This document shows, piece after piece, positions 10,558 through 11,634 of a stretch of 11,634 nt of DNA. A program made the translations under genes and the position numbers. Source of the stretch: an uncultured Lachnobacterium sp. (GTDB lineage: Bacteria > Bacillota > Clostridia > Lachnospirales > Lachnospiraceae); contig URYB01000055.1 in assembly GCA_900552085.1 (NCBI GenBank), positions 1-11,634 on the forward strand, read 5' to 3'. The notes under the pieces were generated by a model that made no database searches, had not been told where the DNA came from, and was given only the letters and a program-made list of their open reading frames with translations. Every line of letters starts with the position of its first letter. The first letter of the stretch is position 1.

Positions 10558-11634
10558 ATGAGTAAATTAACCAAAATTTTTGGTACACACAGTCAGAGAG
10601 AGTTAAAGCGTATTTATCCGATCGTGGACAAGGTAGAGTCCTACAGAGATCAGATGGTTGCACTTTCTGATGAAGAGTTACAGGCAAAAACAAAAGAATT
10701 CAAGGATCGTCTTGAAAAGGGGGAGACACTGGATGATTTACTTCCGGAGGCTTATGCGACTGTCCGTGAGGCTGCGCGCCGTGTCCTTGGAATGGAACAT
10801 TACAGAGTACAGATCATCGGTGGTATTATCCTGCATCAGGGACGTATTGCTGAGATGAAGACTGGTGAAGGTAAGACGCTTGTTTCTACTTTACCGGCAT
10901 ATTTGAACGCTTTGGAAGGAAAGGGCGTATGTATCGTTACTGTCAACGACTACCTGGCAAAGCGAGATTCTGAGTGGATGGGAAAAGTTCATGAGTTTCT
11001 CGGTTTGAAAGTCGGTGTTGTATTAAATGAGATGGACAACGATGAGCGTCGCGAAGCATATAACTGTGATATTACATATGTAACAAACAACGAACTCGGA
11101 TTCGATTATCTACGTGACAACATGGTAATCTACAAGGAGCAGCTGGTACAGCGTGGTCTGCATTATGCAGTAATCGATGAGGTCGATTCCGTATTGATCG
11201 ATGAGGCCAGAACGCCTCTTATCATTTCCGGTCAGAGTGGAAAGTCCACAAAGCTTTACGAAGCATGTGATATTTTGGCAAAACAGCTGACAAGAGGTGA
11301 AGATGTACCGGAGTATTCCAAGATGGATGCCATCATGGGAATTGAGCAGGAAGAGACCGGAGACTTTATCGTTAATGAAAAGGACAAGATTGTTAATCTT
11401 ACCCAGCAGGGTGTGCACAAGGTTGAGCAGTTTTTCCATATTGAAAACCTTGCAGATGCTGATAACCTTGAGATCCAGCACAATGTAATTCTTGCACTTC
11501 GTGCACATTATCTGATGTTCCGTGATCAGGATTACGTTGTAAAGGATGATCAGGTTATGATCGTAGATGAGTTTACCGGACGTATCATGCCGGGACGCCG
11601 TTATTCCGATGGTCTGCATCAGGCAATCGAGGCG
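10558..11634 (+). CDS. secA: Preprotein translocase ATPase SecA, N-terminal part (3' end outside window)
   Basis: The motor ATPase that drives secreted proteins through SecYEG at the membrane. The first 359 codons are present and open to the window end. N-terminal helix MSKLTKIFGTHSQRELKRI, then nucleotide-binding domain 1 with Walker A (A)EMKTGEGKT at about 99-107, VTVNDYLAKRD at 128-137, YVTNNELGFDYLRDN, and the Walker B / DEAD-type box IDEVDSVLIDEARTPLIISG at 206-225. Then the start of the preprotein cross-linking domain, and DEFTGRIMPGRRYSDGLHQAIEA at the end. ATG 10558 has AGGAG 10 nt upstream. Essential gene; the element inserted just upstream of its promoter without damage. Confidence 0.97.
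   Translation, partial: MSKLTKIFGTHSQRELKRIYPIVDKVESYRDQMVALSDEELQAKTKEFKDRLEKGETLDDLLPEAYATVREAARRVLGMEHYRVQIIGGIILHQGRIAEMKTGEGKTLVSTLPAYLNALEGKGVCIVTVNDYLAKRDSEWMGKVHEFLGLKVGVVLNEMDNDERREAYNCDITYVTNNELGFDYLRDNMVIYKEQLVQRGLHYAVIDEVDSVLIDEARTPLIISGQSGKSTKLYEACDILAKQLTRGEDVPEYSKMDAIMGIEQEETGDFIVNEKDKIVNLTQQGVHKVEQFFHIENLADADNLEIQHNVILALRAHYLMFRDQDYVVKDDQVMIVDEFTGRIMPGRRYSDGLHQAIEA

Noticed and set aside
11110..11619. Leftward 169-codon frame within secA
   Set aside because: Antisense shadow of an unmistakable secA reading frame.

Overview
The window looks like chromosomal DNA of an anaerobic, spore-forming Firmicute, most likely a Clostridia/Lachnospiraceae-type gut bacterium. Evidence is moderate GC with AT-rich intergenic DNA, strong purine Shine-Dalgarno sites, dipicolinate synthase genes (spore-specific chemistry) and a small TSCPD-domain protein. 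Species cannot be assigned from sequence reading alone.

Left chromosomal flank (1-2513): the 3' end of an aspartate kinase gene (two ACT domains), then dpaA and dpaB, which convert the lysine-pathway intermediate into dipicolinic acid for the spore core. A convergent small TSCPD-domain gene follows. A long hairpin between the kinase and dpaA is both a terminator and the holder of the dpaA ribosome-binding site.

Integrated element (about 2514-10482, 7.9 kb): bounded by a perfect 27-bp direct repeat (attL/attR). Just inside each end lie helically spaced TGTCCAA repeats that look like integrase arm sites. It has a leftward XRE-type repressor facing a rightward early operon (Xis-like HTH, winged-helix-like protein, replication-initiator-like protein). 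A 1-kb gene-poor control region follows, with four palindromes, several tandem-repeat families and hairpins. Next come an unknown small protein and an MGGYGSG-type zinc-ribbon protein, then a leftward three-gene operon (ribbon-helix-helix regulator, 75-aa protein, Uma2-type nuclease). Last come small unknown genes (including a 39-aa ORF with an ATGA overlap), a ParB/sulfiredoxin-like small protein and a Tn916/phage-type tyrosine integrase beside attR. No relaxase, coupling protein, terminase, capsid gene or recognised resistance gene is visible, so this is a minimal integrative element or satellite that probably depends on a helper for transfer.

Right flank (10483-11634): the secA promoter and the first 359 codons of secA. 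The insertion site lies exactly between the divergent promoters of the TSCPD gene and secA and leaves both intact. This explains how an element can live next to an essential gene.

Most interesting are the repeat-dense control region, the RHH / 75-aa / Uma2 cargo operon with its direct-repeat operators, the promoter-sparing attachment site with phased arm repeats, and the hairpin that sequesters the dpaA ribosome-binding site.
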